This document shows, piece after piece, positions 3,505 through 6,291 of a stretch of 6,291 bases of DNA. Origin of the DNA: Synergistaceae bacterium UBA5560 (lineage in GTDB: Bacteria > Synergistota > Synergistia > Synergistales > Aminiphilaceae); the NCBI GenBank assembly GCA_002425685.1, contig DIMS01000012.1, positions 2,125 through 8,415 of the forward strand, read 5' to 3'. The notes beneath the pieces were generated by a model. The model saw only the letters and a program-made list of their open reading frames with translations, made no database searches and was not told the DNA's origin. The translations under genes and the position numbers were made by a program. How positions within the stretch are numbered: the stretch's first letter is position 1; each line of letters opens with the position of its first letter.

Positions 3505-6291
3505 ATGCAGCACAGCGAAGATCCACATTATGGAAACATGAGATTCGTGGCTGCGGGAATTTTTCTGGCGCTTTTTCTCTGCCTCGGGGTGGGAACACCG
3601 GATTGGCACAGCGTTTTCCGCACCGCTTCCGCCGAAGCGGCGGTGAAGTACGTCACGCAGGGCGGCGCGGGAGCACGGGACGGATCGAGCTGGGGCAACG
3701 CCTTCGGCGAGGCGGAGCTCCCCGCCGCCATTCAGGGCGCCACGGCGGGGGACGAGTTCTGGATCGCCAAGGGCGCCTACCGCCCCTCGGTGACAAACGA
3801 CGCCGACGCCACCTTCGAGCTTGTGGAGGGCGTGGCGCTCTACGGCGGCTTTTCCGGCACCGAAACTGCCAGCGCGGACCGGAACTGGAGCGCCAACGTC
3901 ACGGTTCTCACGGGTGACCTGGCGAACGACGATGTGGGCAAAGTGAACGGCGTCACCCTCAGCGCCGGCCAGATACGGGGCATCAACAGCAAAACCGTGG
4001 TCACGGCGGACAGCAGCATCACGGACAGCACCGTACTCGACGGTCTCACCGTCACCGCCGGAAGAAACACCGCGGGAGAGGGCGGCGGCATGGTCAACAC
4101 GGACGGCAGCCCCAAAATCACCAATTGCACCTTCGCGGGAAACACCACTCTCCTGGCCTACGGCGGCGGCATCTTCAACGACGGAGGCAGCCCCACCATC
4201 ACCGACTGCACCTTCTCAGGGAACAGCGCCCTCTACGGCGGCGGCATGGTCACGGACGGCGGCAGCCCCACCATCACCGACTGCACCTTCGAGGGAAACA
4301 CCGCCTCCCTGATCGGCGGCGGCATGGTCAATCTGAACAGCACCGTCGTCACCGTCACGGGCTGCACCTTTTCGAGCAACGCCGCCCCCGCCGGCGGGGG
4401 CATGGTCAACGACAGCAGCACCGTCACCGCCACGAACTGCGCCTTTTCACAAAACTCCGCTCTTTTGGCTGACGGCGGCGGCATGGTCAATCTGAACGGC
4501 ACCGTCGTCACCGTCACGGGCTGCACCTTCTCAGAAAACAGCGCCACAAGCAGTGGTGGCGGCATGATCAACTCGGGCAGCACCGTCACCATAACGGGCT
4601 CCGTCTTTTCACGAAATTCCGCTTCTGGGATTGACGGCGGCGGCATGGTCAACGACAGCAGCACCGTCACCGCCACGGACTGCACCTTCTCAGGAAACAG
4701 CGCCATGAGCGGTGGCGGCGGCATGGTCAACGACAGCAGCGACGCCGTCGTCACAAACTGCACCTTCTCCGGAAACACCGCGACCGACTATGGCGGTGCC
4801 GGTATGGTCAACCTCAGCAGCAACCCCATCGTCACCAACTGCACCTTCTCGGGGAACAGCGCCACCACCTGCGACGGCGGCGGCATGGCCAACACGGACA
4901 GCAGCCCCATCGTCACGGGCTGCACCTTTGCAGGGAACACCGCGAGCGAGGGCGCCGGCATGGCCAACACGGACAGCAGTCCCACGATCGCCAATTGCAT
5001 CTTCTGGAACGCCTCCGCCGCGGACGAAATCTCCGAGACGGGCTCCGGCGCCGCAACCGTGACCCACAGCGTGGTCCGGGGAGGCTACGCGGGCACGGAC
5101 ATCATCACCATCGACCCGAATCTCGGCCCCCTGGCGTGGCACGGCGGCGTCACCGAGACGATGGCCCTCCCCGCAGGCAGCTCCGCCCTCGATGCGGGGC
5201 TGGGCACGGGAGTGCACACCATCGGCGGAACCACTGTCACCGTCCTCTCCGCGGACCAGCGCGGCGTCTTCCGCCCCCAGGGCGCGGGCGTGGACATTGG
5301 CACCTACGAGTACTGGGCGGGAAAGGCGATTCTCGCCGTGGAGACCGAGGGCTCCGGAACAGTGACGCGAACATCCCCGGGAAGTGCCTTCGGCACACAG
5401 GGCAACCAGTGGTCCTACGACACAAACACGATGGTGACCCTGACAGCCGCCGCCACCGCACCCTGGTCCTTCGCGGCATGGAGTGGTGACGTCTCGGGGA
5501 CGAACCCCGTGACCACCGTGACCATGAACGGGGACAAGCGCGTCACCGCCCGCTTCGTCCGGGGCTGGACCATCACCGCCTCGGCGGGCCCGGGCGGAAC
5601 CATCGCTCCCGCGGGAAACGTGACGGTGCCGGAGGGCACGGACCAGACCTTCACGGTCACTCCGAACGCGGGTTACGCCGTGGCGGACGTCACCGTGGAC
5701 GGTGTCTCCATGGGAAGCGCAACGACCTACACGTTCCCCAACGTGACGGCGAACCACACCATCGAAGCCGCCTTCACCGCCGCACCCACGGCGACGCCGA
5801 CACCGCCGGACCCGACGGCGACGCCGTCACCGACGGGCGGTCCCACGCCGTCGCCCTTTCCTTCGCCGGACCCGAGCATTCCCCTGCCCGAGATAACCCT
5901 CACCCTCACCCTCGTGTCGGGGGGAACGGTCATCGCGGGACCCGTGTTCATCACCGATCCGCAAGCCCTGACACGTCTCCTCGACGCCCCCTCCCTGCTC
6001 GAGGCGCTCTTCAACTTCGCCCCCGAGGCGGTCGCTGCGGGAATGTACAACCGGGAGGCATCGGAGCTTTTCTCCATCCTGGCGCAGCTCGATCCCGGCG
6101 TAACGGAGCTGACGCTCCTCGTGGACATTTCCATGGGGGGCGTCTCTCCGGGCTATTCGGCGACGGTCTTTCTGCTGGTCCGCACCTTTGACGATCAGGG
6201 CAACCCCACGGGATTCACGCTTCTCCCCCGCGAGGAGGACGCGTCGGTCTTCCGCCGCAGCGCCACCGACGAGACCTGGCGGGTGGCCATT
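3505..6291 (+). CDS. Exported beta-helix surface protein with POMP-type repeats (3' end outside window)
   Basis: The frame stays open to the window edge, giving 929 residues. Residues 1-43 form a Sec signal peptide: a positive residue (R13), a hydrophobic core (about F14-G30) and an A-S-A cleavage site before E44. A conserved beta-helix entry follows (YVTQGGAGARDGSSWGNAF, from residue 49). Residues 193 to about 507 hold 12 repeats with GGGM and CTFSxN motifs, like the GGAI/FxxN repeats of chlamydial Pmp proteins (POMP repeat), forming a right-handed beta-helix. Residues about 537-603 match the choice-of-anchor Q pattern (DPNLGPL, ALDAG, DQRG, DIGTYEY). Residues 606-685 and 687-758 are two InlB-B-type repeats. 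Residues about 761-796 are a Pro/Thr/Ser linker. Residues 797-929 start a domain I do not recognise. Likely secreted or cell-surface, possibly adhesive or structural. A Synerg-CTERM-type tail would fit but lies outside. It has its own MerR-type promoter and follows a terminator, so it is not in an operon with the DUF342 gene. Confidence 0.9.
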   Translation, partial: MQHSEDPHYGNMRFVAAGIFLALFLCLGVGTPDWHSVFRTASAEAAVKYVTQGGAGARDGSSWGNAFGEAELPAAIQGATAGDEFWIAKGAYRPSVTNDADATFELVEGVALYGGFSGTETASADRNWSANVTVLTGDLANDDVGKVNGVTLSAGQIRGINSKTVVTADSSITDSTVLDGLTVTAGRNTAGEGGGMVNTDGSPKITNCTFAGNTTLLAYGGGIFNDGGSPTITDCTFSGNSALYGGGMVTDGGSPTITDCTFEGNTASLIGGGMVNLNSTVVTVTGCTFSSNAAPAGGGMVNDSSTVTATNCAFSQNSALLADGGGMVNLNGTVVTVTGCTFSENSATSSGGGMINSGSTVTITGSVFSRNSASGIDGGGMVNDSSTVTATDCTFSGNSAMSGGGGMVNDSSDAVVTNCTFSGNTATDYGGAGMVNLSSNPIVTNCTFSGNSATTCDGGGMANTDSSPIVTGCTFAGNTASEGAGMANTDSSPTIANCIFWNASAADEISETGSGAATVTHSVVRGGYAGTDIITIDPNLGPLAWHGGVTETMALPAGSSALDAGLGTGVHTIGGTTVTVLSADQRGVFRPQGAGVDIGTYEYWAGKAILAVETEGSGTVTRTSPGSAFGTQGNQWSYDTNTMVTLTAAATAPWSFAAWSGDVSGTNPVTTVTMNGDKRVTARFVRGWTITASAGPGGTIAPAGNVTVPEGTDQTFTVTPNAGYAVADVTVDGVSMGSATTYTFPNVTANHTIEAAFTAAPTATPTPPDPTATPSPTGGPTPSPFPSPDPSIPLPEITLTLTLVSGGTVIAGPVFITDPQALTRLLDAPSLLEALFNFAPEAVAAGMYNREASELFSILAQLDPGVTELTLLVDISMGGVSPGYSATVFLLVRTFDDQGNPTGFTLLPREEDASVFRRSATDETWRVAI
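4081..5025 (+). repeat. Twelve tandem 75-84-bp coding repeats (POMP-type)
   Basis: Units begin at 4081, 4162, 4237, 4315, 4393, 4474, 4555, 4636, 4714, 4792, 4876 and 4951, spaced 75-84 bases (25-28 codons). Each has the form GG(G/A)M, then a beta strand, then (N/D/G)CTFSxNSA. Met is at the fourth motif position in 11 of 12 (Ile in unit 2), Cys precedes TF in 11 of 12 (Ser in unit 7), Phe is invariant, and FxxN holds in 11 of 12 (the last unit has FWNA). A weaker unit may precede at about 4036 (LDGLTVTAGRN). Some units are almost identical in DNA: 4315-4370 and 4474-4529 differ at one base in 56, and 4186-4215 equals 4261-4290. Confidence 0.93.

Noticed and set aside
3571..3582. Cys26 in the signal peptide considered as a lipoprotein site
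   Set aside because: The preceding residues L-F-L do not fit a lipobox, and a good A-S-A signal peptidase I site follows.
4081..5025. Regular spacing considered as a CRISPR array
   Set aside because: The units are in-frame coding repeats of 75-84 bases with protein-level conservation, not identical short repeats with unique spacers.
4690..5757. Minus strand frame of 355 codons opposite the repeat array
   Set aside because: Its repetitive appearance comes entirely from the coding repeats on the + strand, which match a known repeat family.

Overview
The window is GC-rich bacterial DNA with all recognisable genes on the + strand: the 3' end of an alpha/beta-hydrolase gene, a complete gene for a DUF342/FapA-family protein, and the 5' part of a long gene for an exported beta-helix surface protein that runs off the right edge. 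The mix (large FapA-like protein, exported POMP-repeat beta-helix protein with a choice-of-anchor Q-like block and Pro/Thr linker, strong G/C at third codon positions) suggests a Gram-negative anaerobe. Synergistota is my best guess and a deltaproteobacterium of the Desulfovibrio type is an alternative. No rRNA or housekeeping marker is present, so this is tentative.

Layout. 1-510: hydrolase C-terminal part, beginning exactly at its nucleophile Ser. 511-1343: more than 800 bases with no convincing gene, containing a three-arm inverted repeat (728-771), a minus-strand G-quadruplex motif (911-934) and an AT-richer patch with a weak extended -10 promoter candidate (about 1124-1152). 1344-1374: a MerR-type promoter. 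1375-1542: leader. 1543-3288: DUF342/FapA protein, 581 aa. 3339-3372: strong intrinsic terminator. 3386-3416: a second, nearly identical MerR-type promoter. 3417-3504: short leader with alternative hairpins. 3505-6291: 929 residues of a signal-peptide-bearing beta-helix protein with 12 tandem POMP-like repeats, a choice-of-anchor Q-like block, two InlB-B-type repeats, a Pro/Thr linker and an unrecognised C-terminal domain.

How the parts work together. The DUF342 gene and the surface-protein gene are separate transcription units, split by a terminator. Each has its own promoter with the same unusual design: a -35 box, a 19-bp spacer filled by a dyad with the core TTGACAGCGTGTCA, and a -10 box. 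This predicts that one MerR-family activator, not encoded here, controls both as a small regulon. The surface protein carries stacked Met and Cys positions in 11 of 12 repeats, which allows a speculative link to metal or thiol stress. The regulon is the most interesting signal in the window.
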